NCBI RefSeq assembly: GCF_020164495.1
Contig: NZ_JAIQYZ010000001.1
Coordinates: forward strand, 186,001 to 250,000
DNA length: 64,000 nucleotides
Origin: Psychroflexus lacisalsi
GTDB lineage: Bacteria > Bacteroidota > Bacteroidia > Flavobacteriales > Flavobacteriaceae
Reading direction: 5' to 3'
Both the position numbers and the translations under genes were made by a program. The stretch's first letter is position 1. Every line of letters starts with the position of its first letter. Shown here piece after piece: positions 34,290 to 43,346 of this stretch. A model generated the notes under the pieces. It was not told the origin of the DNA. It made no database searches and saw only the letters and a list, made by a program, of their open reading frames with translations.

Positions 34290-35039
34290 ATGAAGTTTTA
34301 TAATTACTTATTAATAGTCTTATTCAGTTGTTCTGTATTAGCTCAGGGAGACGATACTTTTGAGAAAGCAAATTCGGCCTATGCAGACGATGAGTTTGAA
34401 CAGGCAGTGAAGCTGTATGACAGTGTTTTAGCAGATGGATTTGTATCTGCCGAATTGTATTTCAACCTGGGCAATGCTTATTTCAAGCAGAACGATTTAG
34501 CTAACGCTATTTATCATTACGAAAAAGCACTTCAGTACAATCCATCAGACCAGGACATTCAGGAAAATCTTGAAATAGCAAATACACAAACAATAGATAA
34601 AATCGAAGATGTTCCAGAGTCTAATCTTAATTCTCTTATCTTTAATATTACACATGCAATGACATTGAACTCCTGGGGATGGTTAAGCATAATTTTATCT
34701 GTATTATTTGGAGTATTTATGGTTCTTTATTTTAGAAGTTCCGCAACTAAGGGAAAACGCAGGAATTTTTCGATTGCCATACTTCTTGTTGTGTTGGCTG
34801 CTGCAAGTTTGCTTTTTGGCCGTTTTCAAAATGAGCTCCAGGAAGAACAATCCTACGCTATTATTTTCGAAAATCAATTACCAGCTCATGTAGAGCCAAA
34901 TCCTAGAAGTGATGTCAATTTTGAGTTGAATCAAGGTACGAAAGTTAGCTTGGGATCAACATTTAGAGAGTATACCCAGATAGAACTCCCCGACGGTTCT
35001 AAAGGTTGGATTAAAACCTTATCCTTTAAAAAATTATAA
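34290..35039 (+). CDS. batE: Aerotolerance protein BatE, TPR and SH3-like
   Basis: A 249-residue protein starting at ATG 34290, one base after batD; the frame from 34242 would prepend 16 basic residues to the signal peptide. Signal peptide (ending SVLAQG), two to three TPR units (about 20-95, AELYFNLGNAYFKQNDLANA), two membrane helices (about 127-150 and 160-180) and a C-terminal SH3-like domain (VEPNPRSDVNFELNQGTKV ending in GWIKTLSFKKL). This is the BatE architecture. It closes the MoxR/DUF58/Bat operon. Confidence 0.88.
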   Translation: MKFYNYLLIVLFSCSVLAQGDDTFEKANSAYADDEFEQAVKLYDSVLADGFVSAELYFNLGNAYFKQNDLANAIYHYEKALQYNPSDQDIQENLEIANTQTIDKIEDVPESNLNSLIFNITHAMTLNSWGWLSIILSVLFGVFMVLYFRSSATKGKRRNFSIAILLVVLAAASLLFGRFQNELQEEQSYAIIFENQLPAHVEPNPRSDVNFELNQGTKVSLGSTFREYTQIELPDGSKGWIKTLSFKKL

Positions 35040-35068
35040 AAACCACCAATCACTCTTTAACTAATCCA

Positions 35069-35076
35069 TATATTTG
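35069..35076 (+). promoter_or_regulatory. Possible -7 box before the 100-residue protein
   Basis: TATATTTG matches TAnnTTTG but ends only eight bases before the ATG at 35085, which would leave a nearly leaderless mRNA. No -33 element is visible. Weak. Confidence 0.25.
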
Positions 35077-35084
35077 TTTAATAT

Positions 35085-35387
35085 ATGAGATTAAAACTAT
35101 TTATACTTATTTTTTCATTTGCCAATCTTTTGGTAACTCCTACTCTTGTTATGCTTCAGGATAGCGGGGATGATATTTCTTTTTTTATTACCGCTAATGA
35201 AGAAGAAAATTCAGAAAAAAATGGTTTTTCTTTTGGTGAATATGTTAACGATGAATTTAAAAGAATAGTATCATCTCAGAATTACTACTTTTCAGAATCA
35301 TTTTCACATTTTATATGTAATTATAAAAGTGTCTACCAACAAGTAGTTTCCCCACCTCCGGATTTTAAATTGAATTACTTCAGTTAA
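35085..35387 (+). CDS. Small exported or membrane-anchored protein, unrecognised
   Basis: A 100-residue protein with a hydrophobic N-terminus (about residues 3-24, FILIFSFANLLVTPTLVM) and an acidic, aromatic-rich remainder ending VVSPPPDFKLNYFS. No family is recognised. It lies 45 bases after batE and 63 bases before the SulP transporter gene. It could be an accessory of that transporter or a free-standing small envelope protein. The regular codon pattern and isolated position on the coding strand make it plausible as a gene. Confidence 0.55.
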   Translation: MRLKLFILIFSFANLLVTPTLVMLQDSGDDISFFITANEEENSEKNGFSFGEYVNDEFKRIVSSQNYYFSESFSHFICNYKSVYQQVVSPPPDFKLNYFS

Positions 35388-35450
35388 TTTCAAAATTTCA
35401 ATTTAAAAATCTAACAATTTCTTTTATAGAAATACTATTTTAAAACGTTT

Positions 35451-37019
35451 ATGTTTAAATATTTAAACAAAGATCTTCCAGCCAGTGTGGTTGTGTTTTT
35501 TGTCGCTTTACCTTTATGTCTTGGTATTGCATTAGCGAGTGGAGCTCCACTTTTTTCAGGATTAATCGCCGGAATAGTAGGTGGAATTGTTGTAGGTTCT
35601 TTAAGTGGATCCTCTCTAGGTGTGAGTGGTCCTGCTGCTGGTCTTGCAGTTATTGTTCTTAGTGCCATTGCGAGTTTAGGGAAATATGAGTATTTTCTTG
35701 TTGCAGTAGTTATAGGTGGAGCCTTACAGATTCTTTTAGGCTTACTTAAAGCCGGAGTTATCGGCTACTATTTTCCGTCTTCAGTCATTAAAGGAATGCT
35801 AGCGGGAATAGGAATCATTATTTTTCTTAAGCAATTTTCTGTAGCATTTGGTCTGTCAGACGATTATGAGTTTTTCCATTACAATATTGGTACTATGCTG
35901 AATAATATTGTCATAGCATGGGAAAACCTATCTTTTGGTACGCTAGCCATTACTATTATAAGTATTGGCATTATGATATTTTGGTCCTCAGTATTAGAAA
36001 AGAAGCATCAAATATTTAAAATAATACCAGGTCCTTTAGTCGCTGTTTTGGTAGGTGTGTTTTATAAACTTTTTATAGATGACTCTAGCTTACTAGGAAT
36101 TTCAGACTCAAACTTAGTGAGCGTTCCAGTTCCTGACAATTTATCTGATTTCCTCAACCAATTTACCTTCCCAGATTTTTCAATCATTACAAGCACTGAA
36201 GTTTGGGTTGTAGGTTTTACAATTGCTGTTGTAGCGAGTTTGGAAACCTTATTGAGTGTTGAAGCTACAGATAAACTGGATCCAAGAAAAAGAGTAACCC
36301 CGACCAACCGGGAATTACTTGCTCAAGGAACTGGAAATATGCTTTCTGGATTCATAGGTGGTTTGCCTATTACTCAGGTTATTGTGAGAAGTTCTGCTAA
36401 TATCCAGTCTGGTGGTCGCACAAAAATGTCAGCTATTTTACACGCTATTTGGTTACTACTTGCAGTCGTATTTATTCCGGATTTATTGAACCTTATTCCG
36501 CTAGCTGTTCTTGCCGGAGTTTTGTTTATTGTTGGTTTCAAGTTAGCAAAGCCCTCCCTTTTTGTAAGTATGTTCAAATTAGGGAAAAAGCAATATTTGC
36601 CCTTTATAGTTACCGTTTTAGGAATTGTATTGAGCGATTTGCTAACAGGTATTGGACTTGGTCTCCTAGTTGGACTTACGATTGTATTGATCAACAGCTT
36701 TAAAAATTCACATTTTCTTCATACAAAAGAAGACGAAAAAGGAGAAGATAAGTTTATTAAAATGACACTAGCAGAAGAAGTTACTTTTTTCAACAAAGGC
36801 GCTATTTTAAACTCATTAAATAATATTGAACCCAATACAAATCTTGAAATTGATATTCGGAAGTCCCAATTTTTAGATTATGATATCCTAGAAATCCTTC
36901 AAGATTTTGCAATAAAAGCTAAAAATAATAATATAGAAATTACTATTATTTCAGATCTTGGAGAGTTTAAAAACCCAAGTAGCTATTCAAAATTTTTTAA
37001 TATTAATTCAGAATACTAA
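35451..37019 (+). CDS. SulP family inorganic anion transporter
   Basis: Inner-membrane transporter of 522 residues with about 12 to 14 helices and a C-terminal STAS-like domain (about 435-522). The N-terminal DLPASVVVFFVALPLCLGIA and the GLPITQVIVRSSANIQSGGRT segment are SulP hallmarks. The family moves sulfate, bicarbonate, chloride or other anions. A beta-carbonic anhydrase gene starts five bases after its stop, so bicarbonate is the likeliest substrate, by analogy with BicA-type SulP transporters. That is inference from context. The STAS part is shorter and more divergent than usual. Confidence 0.92.
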   Translation: MFKYLNKDLPASVVVFFVALPLCLGIALASGAPLFSGLIAGIVGGIVVGSLSGSSLGVSGPAAGLAVIVLSAIASLGKYEYFLVAVVIGGALQILLGLLKAGVIGYYFPSSVIKGMLAGIGIIIFLKQFSVAFGLSDDYEFFHYNIGTMLNNIVIAWENLSFGTLAITIISIGIMIFWSSVLEKKHQIFKIIPGPLVAVLVGVFYKLFIDDSSLLGISDSNLVSVPVPDNLSDFLNQFTFPDFSIITSTEVWVVGFTIAVVASLETLLSVEATDKLDPRKRVTPTNRELLAQGTGNMLSGFIGGLPITQVIVRSSANIQSGGRTKMSAILHAIWLLLAVVFIPDLLNLIPLAVLAGVLFIVGFKLAKPSLFVSMFKLGKKQYLPFIVTVLGIVLSDLLTGIGLGLLVGLTIVLINSFKNSHFLHTKEDEKGEDKFIKMTLAEEVTFFNKGAILNSLNNIEPNTNLEIDIRKSQFLDYDILEILQDFAIKAKNNNIEITIISDLGEFKNPSSYSKFFNINSEY

Positions 37020-37024
37020 ACACT

Positions 37025-37651
37025 ATGCTCAAAAAAATCATAACTAAACAAGAACAGGAAGCTTTAACACCAGATGAAGTTTTAAAAGACCTTATGAATG
37101 GTAATAAACGCTTTACCTCAGATGATTTTCACTCTAGAGATTATAATTCAATGAAAGTAAGTGCTACAGGTGGGCAATATCCAAAAGCTATTATTTTATC
37201 ATGTGTAGACAGTCGAGTACCTGTAGAAACTGTTTTTGATCAGGGTATTGGTGATGTTTTTGTCGCACGAGTTGCCGGAAATTTTGAAAATACTGACATT
37301 TTGGGAAGCATGGAGTATGCCTGTAAAGTAGCTGGGAGTAAACTTGTCTTTGTGCTTGGTCATGAGAGTTGTGGTGCTGTGAGTGCTGCCTGTGATGGTG
37401 TTGAATTAGGAAATATCACACATCTTCTTAAGAATTTAAAACCAGCGGTTGAAGCAGTAGTAACAGATGGGAAAAGAGATTCTACCAATAAAGAGTTTGT
37501 TCATGATGTTGTTCAAAAAAATGTAGAATTAACCATGGACAGAGTTAGAGAAAAAAGCTCAATCTTGAAAAGTATGGAGGAAAAAGAAGAAATAAAAATA
37601 GTTGGTGGGGTCTACTCACTTCAAACAGGTGAAGTAGAACTACTGCCTTAA
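37025..37651 (+). CDS. Beta-class carbonic anhydrase
   Basis: Zinc enzyme interconverting carbon dioxide and bicarbonate, 208 residues. The zinc and catalytic residues are visible: Cys60, Asp62 and Arg64 in SCVDSRVP, and His113 and Cys116 in GHESCGAV. No signal peptide is seen, so it should be cytoplasmic. It is five bases downstream of the SulP gene and surely co-transcribed, suggesting a coupled bicarbonate uptake and conversion pair. A terminator hairpin follows at 37674-37701. Confidence 0.94.
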   Translation: MLKKIITKQEQEALTPDEVLKDLMNGNKRFTSDDFHSRDYNSMKVSATGGQYPKAIILSCVDSRVPVETVFDQGIGDVFVARVAGNFENTDILGSMEYACKVAGSKLVFVLGHESCGAVSAACDGVELGNITHLLKNLKPAVEAVVTDGKRDSTNKEFVHDVVQKNVELTMDRVREKSSILKSMEEKEEIKIVGGVYSLQTGEVELLP

Positions 37652-37673
37652 AATTTATTTTTCCTAAAGAATT

Positions 37674-37701
37674 TAAACCTCGAGTGAAAGCCCGAGGTTT
37701 A
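37674..37701. terminator. Bidirectional terminator between carbonic anhydrase and cvpA
   Basis: TAAACCTCG (37674-37682) pairs exactly with CGAGGTTTA (37693-37701) across a 10-base loop, followed on the plus strand by TTATTT. It lies between convergent genes and abuts the cvpA stop codon. Confidence 0.7.
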
Positions 37702-38223
37702 TTATTTGGCGTGTTGGTTTTCCAAAAGTTCACTTTCATCTAGCAATTGTTCTAAAGAGGGCAGCAGTGTTGAACTTAATTCTCTTATAGTGGAGACAAT
37801 GACTGATTCTTGCAGTTTTGTTTCTGTGAGAAATCTACCTTCACCATTTATGTAATCAAATATTAGTAGTATAATTAAAATAAATAATCCCATTTTGATA
37901 ATGCCAAACAGCGCTCCAAAGATCCTATTGATCAAGCCTAGCGCAATGCTATGAACAATGGTAGTTAGAATTTTGGCAAGAATTGAAACTAAGATGACAA
38001 TACCAATAAATACGATAAAAAAACTAGTAATCTCAATACTTGAGACAGACCAGTCCGTCCATTTTTCAAGATAACCTTCAGCAAAATAGCCATATTTTAT
38101 ACCTCCAAAGATTCCTACCAGTAAGGCTACTATTCCTGCAAGTTCTACAATAAATCCCTTTTGAAAACCCCTTATAAAACCAAGTAAAAGGAAAACCCCC
38201 AGAACAATATCTATCACATTCAT
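37702..38223 (-). CDS. CvpA family membrane protein
   Basis: Inner-membrane protein of 173 residues, taking the ATG at 38223 so that it begins MNVIDIVLGVFLLLGFIRG, as CvpA proteins usually do; the frame from 38241 adds six residues. Four hydrophobic helices are visible (about 4-20, 28-44, 60-86, 100-122). The early GFIRGFQKGF motif is characteristic. CvpA was named for colicin V production in E. coli and is linked to envelope stress tolerance; the exact activity is unresolved. It diverges from the next gene across 45 bases. Confidence 0.88.
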   Translation of the reverse strand: MNVIDIVLGVFLLLGFIRGFQKGFIVELAGIVALLVGIFGGIKYGYFAEGYLEKWTDWSVSSIEITSFFIVFIGIVILVSILAKILTTIVHSIALGLINRIFGALFGIIKMGLFILIILLIFDYINGEGRFLTETKLQESVIVSTIRELSSTLLPSLEQLLDESELLENQHAK

Positions 38224-38268
38224 AGCGCCAAATATAAGCAATTCGGTTAAAGCGAGTACCTTTGTAAC

Positions 38269-38622
38269 ATGAGAGATGAGTTACTAAAAACACGATGGGA
38301 AACCCTTCAAAATAAGCTATCTAATCAATTTGCAGATGGCGAACAAATGGATATAGATGCAATAATCTATTTAGTAGGGGTGCAAGAACTTGGTCAACCA
38401 CAGGCTAAATTCAAAAAAGACGATAAAGTCAACTTGATGCATATCGCTATTTGTACAGTCTTAGAACCTTATGGGTTTTATGAGTTTGATTTTGTAGATG
38501 AAGACGGATGGCCACATTTTAATAATATTTCAAAATTACCCGCTCTTAAAGCTGGAGAACAAACTGTATTGATGAAAGAAGCACTGGTCAGCTATTTTCT
38601 CAAACGCAAATACATAGAATAG
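38269..38622 (+). CDS. Conserved-looking hypothetical protein
   Basis: A 117-residue soluble protein of a family I do not recognise. It has a helical N-terminus (RDELLKTRWETLQNKLSNQF), then QMDIDAIIYLVGVQELGQ and an aromatic, acidic segment (YEFDFVDEDGWPHFN) before a basic C-terminus. No signal peptide or cofactor motif is present. It is read divergently from cvpA with only 45 bases between the starts and precedes pheS. Clean codon pattern and spacing support a real gene. Confidence 0.7.
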   Translation: MRDELLKTRWETLQNKLSNQFADGEQMDIDAIIYLVGVQELGQPQAKFKKDDKVNLMHIAICTVLEPYGFYEFDFVDEDGWPHFNNISKLPALKAGEQTVLMKEALVSYFLKRKYIE

Positions 38623-38673
38623 CATCAGGCTTTAAATAATAAGTTTTCTAAGTAAGAAACGGTGTATTTTTTC

Positions 38674-38681
38674 TAAATTTG
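38674..38681 (+). promoter_or_regulatory. -7 box of pheS
   Basis: TAAATTTG matches TAnnTTTG and ends 22 bases before the pheS ATG. No clean -33 TTG is found at 17 to 23 bases upstream. Confidence 0.45.
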
Positions 38682-38703
38682 CCAATTCATTTTACCAACT
38701 ACC

Positions 38704-39726
38704 ATGATAGACAAGATAAAAGGATATATAGATGAAGTTGAGCGTTTTACAGCTGACAAAGCTGAAGATGTTGAACAATTCAGAATACAATATCTAGGGA
38801 AAAAAGGGATTTTAAATGAGTTTTTTGCTGAGTTTAAAAACGTTCCTAATGAGCAGAAAAAGGAATTTGGTAAAACGATCAACCAGCTTAAAGTAGCTGC
38901 TCAAGAAAAAGTGGATCAATTGAAGGGAGAAATCGCTTCAAAAGTTGAAGATAAAGGAATTTATGGCGATCTCACTAGGCCAGGTGAGCCAATGGAAATC
39001 GGAGCAAGACATCCTATATCTTTGGTTAAAAACAGAATTACAGAAATTTTTTCAAACATTGGTTTCAATGTATCAGAAGGCCCAGAAATCGAAGATGACT
39101 GGCATAATTTTACAGCTCTTAACTTACCTGAATACCACCCGGCAAGAGATATGCAGGATACGTTTTTCATTCAAACCGATCCGAAAGATATTTTGTTGAG
39201 AACGCATACATCTAGCGTCCAAGTTCGTTACATGGAGAATAACGAACCTCCTATCAGGACGATTTCTCCTGGTAGAGTGTTCAGAAATGAGGATATATCT
39301 TCCAGATCTCACTGTATCTTTCATCAGGTAGAAGGATTATACATCGATAAGAATGTGTCTTTCAAAGATTTGAAGCAGACTTTGATCTACTTTACCAAAG
39401 AGTTGTTTGGTAAATCTAAAATTAGATTAAGACCTTCTTATTTCCCATTTACTGAGCCTAGCGCTGAGGTCGATATCTACTGGGGTTTAGAAACGGAAAC
39501 CGATTACAGAATTACAAAAGGTACTGGCTGGTTGGAAATCATGGGTTGTGGAATGGTCGACCCTAATGTGTTGAAGAATTGTAATATCGATCCTAAAGAA
39601 TATAGCGGTTTTGCTTTTGGAATGGGTATAGAACGTATTGCGATGCTGCTTTATCAAATAGGAGATATCCGTATGTTTTATGAAAACGATGTGCGTTTTC
39701 TGGAGCAATTTAAATCTTCATTTTAA
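38704..39726 (+). CDS. pheS: Phenylalanine--tRNA ligase alpha subunit
   Basis: Cytoplasmic class II aminoacyl-tRNA synthetase subunit, which pairs with PheT as a heterotetramer to charge tRNA-Phe. The N-terminal 85 residues form a coiled coil for tRNA contact. The catalytic domain shows motif 2 ([20 protein letters not shown]) and motif 3 ([16 protein letters not shown], about 301-317). The length of 340 residues is standard. The partner pheT is not next to it, as in many Bacteroidota. Six bases separate it from the following small gene. Confidence 0.97.
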   Translation: MIDKIKGYIDEVERFTADKAEDVEQFRIQYLGKKGILNEFFAEFKNVPNEQKKEFGKTINQLKVAAQEKVDQLKGEIASKVEDKGIYGDLTRPGEPMEIGARHPISLVKNRITEIFSNIGFNVSEGPEIEDDWHNFTALNLPEYHPARDMQDTFFIQTDPKDILLRTHTSSVQVRYMENNEPPIRTISPGRVFRNEDISSRSHCIFHQVEGLYIDKNVSFKDLKQTLIYFTKELFGKSKIRLRPSYFPFTEPSAEVDIYWGLETETDYRITKGTGWLEIMGCGMVDPNVLKNCNIDPKEYSGFAFGMGIERIAMLLYQIGDIRMFYENDVRFLEQFKSSF

Positions 39727-39732
39727 ATTCAA

Positions 39733-40134
39733 ATGAAGAAGGATATAGAAAGAGATATTCCCGAAGTAAAAAATGTCTATGTCGTAGCTTCATTTGAGTA
39801 CAATAAGATATTCAAAGTTGAAGAGTGGACTATTTATTTGTTGAATGACAATTCTGAAGCGATTGAAACAGTCTTAATTGTCTCTAAGGGTGAAAGTAGA
39901 ACTAAAAAAACTTCAGTGCTAAGAAAGAAATTAGAAGTCTTACCTGGTAAATCATTCGCCAAGCTTGAATTTCTTCATGAAGATGTGTTGGAAGTAGAAA
40001 ATATTTTTCAAGTCACTTATTTTATCGATGGAAAACTGATGCACAAAGACTTTAAATTTCCAAAACACAGCTTAAAATCTAAAGAAATAAAAGACCTACC
40101 ACTATTATCTTCGAAAGGAATTATAGCAGATTAG
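39733..40134 (+). CDS. Small beta-rich protein of unknown function
   Basis: A 133-residue soluble protein, six bases after pheS and probably co-transcribed. It has no signal peptide. The pattern of alternating strands (NVYVVASFEYNKI, EWTIYLLNDNS, ETVLIVSKGES, FQVTYFIDGKLMHKDFKF) suggests a compact beta fold. No motif is recognised. It converges with the DMT transporter gene, whose stop is nine bases away. Confidence 0.65.
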   Translation: MKKDIERDIPEVKNVYVVASFEYNKIFKVEEWTIYLLNDNSEAIETVLIVSKGESRTKKTSVLRKKLEVLPGKSFAKLEFLHEDVLEVENIFQVTYFIDGKLMHKDFKFPKHSLKSKEIKDLPLLSSKGIIAD

Positions 40135-40143
40135 CCTCAAATC

Positions 40144-41043
40144 CTACAAAGGTTCTTTTTTGACTTTCTTCAAATTCATCAGTACTATCGAAGATAAAAT
40201 CAGAAGAATTCCTATCCATTTGAAGATATTTTGATCTTCATGTAGAACGAAATATCCCATCAAAACTGCTACTGGAAGTTCGATAGAAGAAATGATAGCA
40301 CCAAGCCCTACATTTATTTTAGGCATGCCAGCGGTGAAAAATAAAGGCGGTAAAATAGTTCCAAATAGAGCCAAAATAGGCCCCCATAGTATAAAAATAC
40401 CAAAATCCATGTACTCAATTAACTCTGGTAAGGTGATGATCGAAACGACTATAAGTCCGCCTAGCATCATCCATTTGCTTCTGGTGATAGGATGGTATTG
40501 AGTCCCCACACTGTTAGAAGTCATAATCGTCACTGTGTAAGAAAGCGCAGCCAAAATACCAAAACCTATACCTGCGAGTTCAACGTCTTGTTCTTCGATC
40601 AGTAAATCTGCAGCCAGAACCGTCCCTATCAAAATAAGAATGACAGAGATGATCTTAATTTTAGTCGGTTTTATCTTATTGATGATACTATCCAGAACCA
40701 CACCTATCCATACGCTTTGCATCAATAACACAATCCCTACAGAAACTGTGATATACTGCATGGCCAGATAGTAGAAGATACTTGTAAAACCCAAGGAAGT
40801 TCCAGCAAGCATAAGGAAGAATATCGTTTTACGTCTCAAAGCTTGATCTGTAATGGGGGGCTTTTTCTTTTTCAAAAAAAGATTCAAAATGACTAAAGCC
40901 ACAAACCCGATTAGTATTTGTGAAAACGTAACTTCATAAGCGGTATAATGCTCATCGTAGGCGAGTTTTACAAAAGTTGTAAGCAAACCATAGCATGAAG
41001 CACCCAGTGCAACCAGGATGCCGCCTTTTAAAACTGAATTCAT
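40144..41043 (-). CDS. EamA/DMT family transporter
   Basis: Inner-membrane protein of 299 residues with ten hydrophobic helices arranged as two EamA repeats, the drug/metabolite transporter superfamily. Typical features are the N-terminal GASCYGLLTTFVKLAY and the second-half LFGTILPPLFFTAGM segment. These transporters export metabolites such as amino acids; the substrate is not readable from sequence. It is 12 bases downstream of gpsA and likely in the same transcript. Confidence 0.9.
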   Translation of the reverse strand: MNSVLKGGILVALGASCYGLLTTFVKLAYDEHYTAYEVTFSQILIGFVALVILNLFLKKKKPPITDQALRRKTIFFLMLAGTSLGFTSIFYYLAMQYITVSVGIVLLMQSVWIGVVLDSIINKIKPTKIKIISVILILIGTVLAADLLIEEQDVELAGIGFGILAALSYTVTIMTSNSVGTQYHPITRSKWMMLGGLIVVSIITLPELIEYMDFGIFILWGPILALFGTILPPLFFTAGMPKINVGLGAIISSIELPVAVLMGYFVLHEDQNIFKWIGILLILSSIVLMNLKKVKKEPL

Positions 41044-41055
41044 TGAGGTATTTTA

Positions 41056-42063
41056 TTAATTAAGCTTGTCAGCTAATTTTTCGAAGATTTTTTTCGGATT
41101 CTTTCCTTCGTATAAAACTTTGTAAACTGCATCTATAATAGGGGTTCGTGATTTTTTATTCCCAAAGGTTTTGCTGATTTCGTAAGCGGAGTTTGTCGCA
41201 TAATAGCCTTCTGCGACCATGCTCATTTCCATCTGGGCACTTTTTACCGTATAGCCTTTGCCAATCATATTTCCAAAATAGCGATTTCGGCTAAAGACCG
41301 AGTAACCAGTCACCAGTAAATCTCCTAGATAAGCAGAATCGTTAATGTTTCTTTTCATCTTGTAGCGCTTTTTTATAAAGCGTTTCATCTCTCGTATGGC
41401 ATTACTCATAAGGACACTTTGGAAATTATCTCCGTAGCCAAGACCATGTGCAATTCCTGCAGCAATCGCATAGATATTCTTAAGTACAGCGGCATATTCA
41501 GTTCCTATCACGTCTTCAGAAACATTGCATTTTATATAATCACTACTAAGAAATCGAGCCAGTGTTGTAGCATGGTCTTCATTGGCGCAGGCAATGGTCA
41601 GGTAAGACAAGCGTTCCAATGCCACTTCTTCCGCGTGACAGGGACCAGTAATGACTCCAATCCTCTCAAATGGGATATCATATGCACTGTGAAAATGTTC
41701 TCCAACTAATTGTTGGGATTCCGGCACAATCCCCTTAATCGCGCTAAAGATGATTTTGTCCGAAATATCTACAGTGATTTTGTCTAGTTCTTTTTTTAAA
41801 AACGCTGAGGGTACTACGAAAATCAAAAAATCTGATTCTTGAATCACCTTGTTGATGTCGCTGGACAATTTTATCTGTTTTGGATCAAACTCAACGGCGC
41901 TGAGGTAGTTGGGGTTATGATGCTCCCTCTCAATATGGTCTATGACTTCCGGTTTTCTTACATACCAATTGACTTCTGGTACATTTTCGCATAGCATTTT
42001 AACGATGGCTGTTGCCCAGCTACCGCTACCGATGACGCCAAAATTGGGATTAGGATTTGTCAT
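41056..42063 (-). CDS. gpsA: NAD(P)H-dependent glycerol-3-phosphate dehydrogenase
   Basis: Cytoplasmic enzyme reducing dihydroxyacetone phosphate to sn-glycerol 3-phosphate, the backbone for phospholipids. The N-terminal Rossmann loop reads GVIGSGSWATAIVKML. The family segments KGIVPESQ, ITGPCHAEEV, EYAAVLKNIYAIAAG and the NDSAYLGDLLVTGYS stretch are all present over 335 residues. It follows nadD after a 124-base gap containing a weak inverted repeat, so it may have its own promoter. Confidence 0.95.
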   Translation of the reverse strand: MTNPNPNFGVIGSGSWATAIVKMLCENVPEVNWYVRKPEVIDHIEREHHNPNYLSAVEFDPKQIKLSSDINKVIQESDFLIFVVPSAFLKKELDKITVDISDKIIFSAIKGIVPESQQLVGEHFHSAYDIPFERIGVITGPCHAEEVALERLSYLTIACANEDHATTLARFLSSDYIKCNVSEDVIGTEYAAVLKNIYAIAAGIAHGLGYGDNFQSVLMSNAIREMKRFIKKRYKMKRNINDSAYLGDLLVTGYSVFSRNRYFGNMIGKGYTVKSAQMEMSMVAEGYYATNSAYEISKTFGNKKSRTPIIDAVYKVLYEGKNPKKIFEKLADKLN

Positions 42064-42150
42064 ATGTTTTGTTTTTCAGTTTTCTTTTCGCACAACTCTT
42101 GTGCTTCTCTGATATTTTCTAAACTTGATAAATATTAATACAATATATTT

Positions 42151-42173
42151 CAGATTAACAAATCTTTAATCTG
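42151..42173. terminator. Weak inverted repeat after nadD
   Basis: CAGATTAA (42151-42158) pairs with TTAATCTG (42166-42173) across a 7-base loop, 15 bases past the nadD stop on the minus strand. There is no clear T tract, so termination would be partial at best. Confidence 0.25.
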
Positions 42174-42187
42174 CTGATGTGATTCCT

Positions 42188-42769
42188 TTATCTGTAAAAA
42201 TTCATCTCGTCTATATATTCCCAAACTTTGTGTTGGAGCAAAGGCGTTACGTTTTTACCAGACTTTATCATTTCTCTTATAAGTGTCGATGAGATTTCCA
42301 TGATTGGAGTATCGGTGGCAAATATTTTCGGATGATCTTGAAATTGTTCCGGTATTTCAGATTTTGTAGTTCTGGGGCAAACATAGACTTCATGATGTTC
42401 CAAGATAGTTTCATAATTTTTCCACTTATGGAAATTTACCAGATTATCTTCTCCCATGATCAACGCAAAACTCGAATCTGGATGTGAATCCCTCAGCTCT
42501 GCTAATGTCTTGGAAGTATAATTGGGCTGAGGTAACTTGAATTCCACATCGCAGGGCTTGAGTTTTTCATACTCTTCGGTTGCTCGATACACTAGCTCAA
42601 ATCTGTGATGGTTTTCCAAAAGACTATTTTTCTTTTTAAAAGGGCTTTGAGGAGTAATCACAAGCCAAACCTCTTCCAAGTCTGTATGTTCCGTCAAATG
42701 ATTGGCAATGATCAAATGCCCAATATGAAAGGGGTTGAACGTCCCGAAATATAAGCCTACTTTTTTCAT
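42188..42769 (-). CDS. nadD: Nicotinate-nucleotide adenylyltransferase
   Basis: Cytoplasmic enzyme that adenylates nicotinate mononucleotide to deamido-NAD in NAD biosynthesis. The nucleotidyltransferase signature GTFNPFHIGH (9-18) is clear, and the C-terminal EISSTLIREMI matches the conserved SSTxIR motif. The length of 193 residues is typical. The start overlaps the gmk stop by four bases, so the two are translationally coupled. NAD kinase is encoded elsewhere in this window. Confidence 0.95.
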   Translation of the reverse strand: MKKVGLYFGTFNPFHIGHLIIANHLTEHTDLEEVWLVITPQSPFKKKNSLLENHHRFELVYRATEEYEKLKPCDVEFKLPQPNYTSKTLAELRDSHPDSSFALIMGEDNLVNFHKWKNYETILEHHEVYVCPRTTKSEIPEQFQDHPKIFATDTPIMEISSTLIREMIKSGKNVTPLLQHKVWEYIDEMNFYR

Positions 42770-43344
42770 TTAATAAAGTCTTTGACCAAATGATAGGCTT
42801 CATCCAGTGCTGTGTCCAAATCTTCATTCACAATAATGTGATCAAATTGCGGAGCAGTTGCCATTTCAATAGAGGCTTTGGCAACTCTCATCGCGATACG
42901 GTCATTTGACTCTGTCTTTCTCTTTTTAAGTCTGATCTTGAGTTCTTCTATACTGGGTGGTTCTACAAAAACTGCCAGTGTTTGCTCTGGATAAATGCGC
43001 TTGATGTCCAGACCTCCAACAACGTCAATATCAAAAACCACGTGTTTCCCCATCGCCCAGATGCGTTCCACTTCAGAATTTAAGGTGCCGTAGAAATTAT
43101 CTCTGTAGACTTCTTCCCATTCCAGAAAATCATCATTTTTGATGTGTGATTTGAACTCTTTCAAGTCCATGAAATAATAATCCTCACCATCCACTTCATT
43201 TTCTCTAGGTGATCTTGAAGTGGCAGAGATAGAAAATTCCAGGTCCAAATCCTCTTGTGCTAACAGATGTCTCACTATAGTTGTTTTTCCAGAACCTGAA
43301 GGCGCAGAAAATACAATAATTTTACCTTGTTTTTTATCATCCAT
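42766..43344 (-). CDS. gmk: Guanylate kinase
   Basis: Cytoplasmic kinase phosphorylating GMP to GDP. The P-loop APSGSGKTT (14-22) and the GMP-binding segment SATSRSPRENEVDGEDYYF are present, with GTLNSEVERI and the FDIDVVGG Walker B-like segment following. The length of 192 residues is standard. It starts two bases after yicC and overlaps nadD by four bases, forming a compact yicC-gmk-nadD unit. Confidence 0.96.
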   Translation of the reverse strand: MDDKKQGKIIVFSAPSGSGKTTIVRHLLAQEDLDLEFSISATSRSPRENEVDGEDYYFMDLKEFKSHIKNDDFLEWEEVYRDNFYGTLNSEVERIWAMGKHVVFDIDVVGGLDIKRIYPEQTLAVFVEPPSIEELKIRLKKRKTESNDRIAMRVAKASIEMATAPQFDHIIVNEDLDTALDEAYHLVKDFIK

Positions 43345-43346
43345 AC

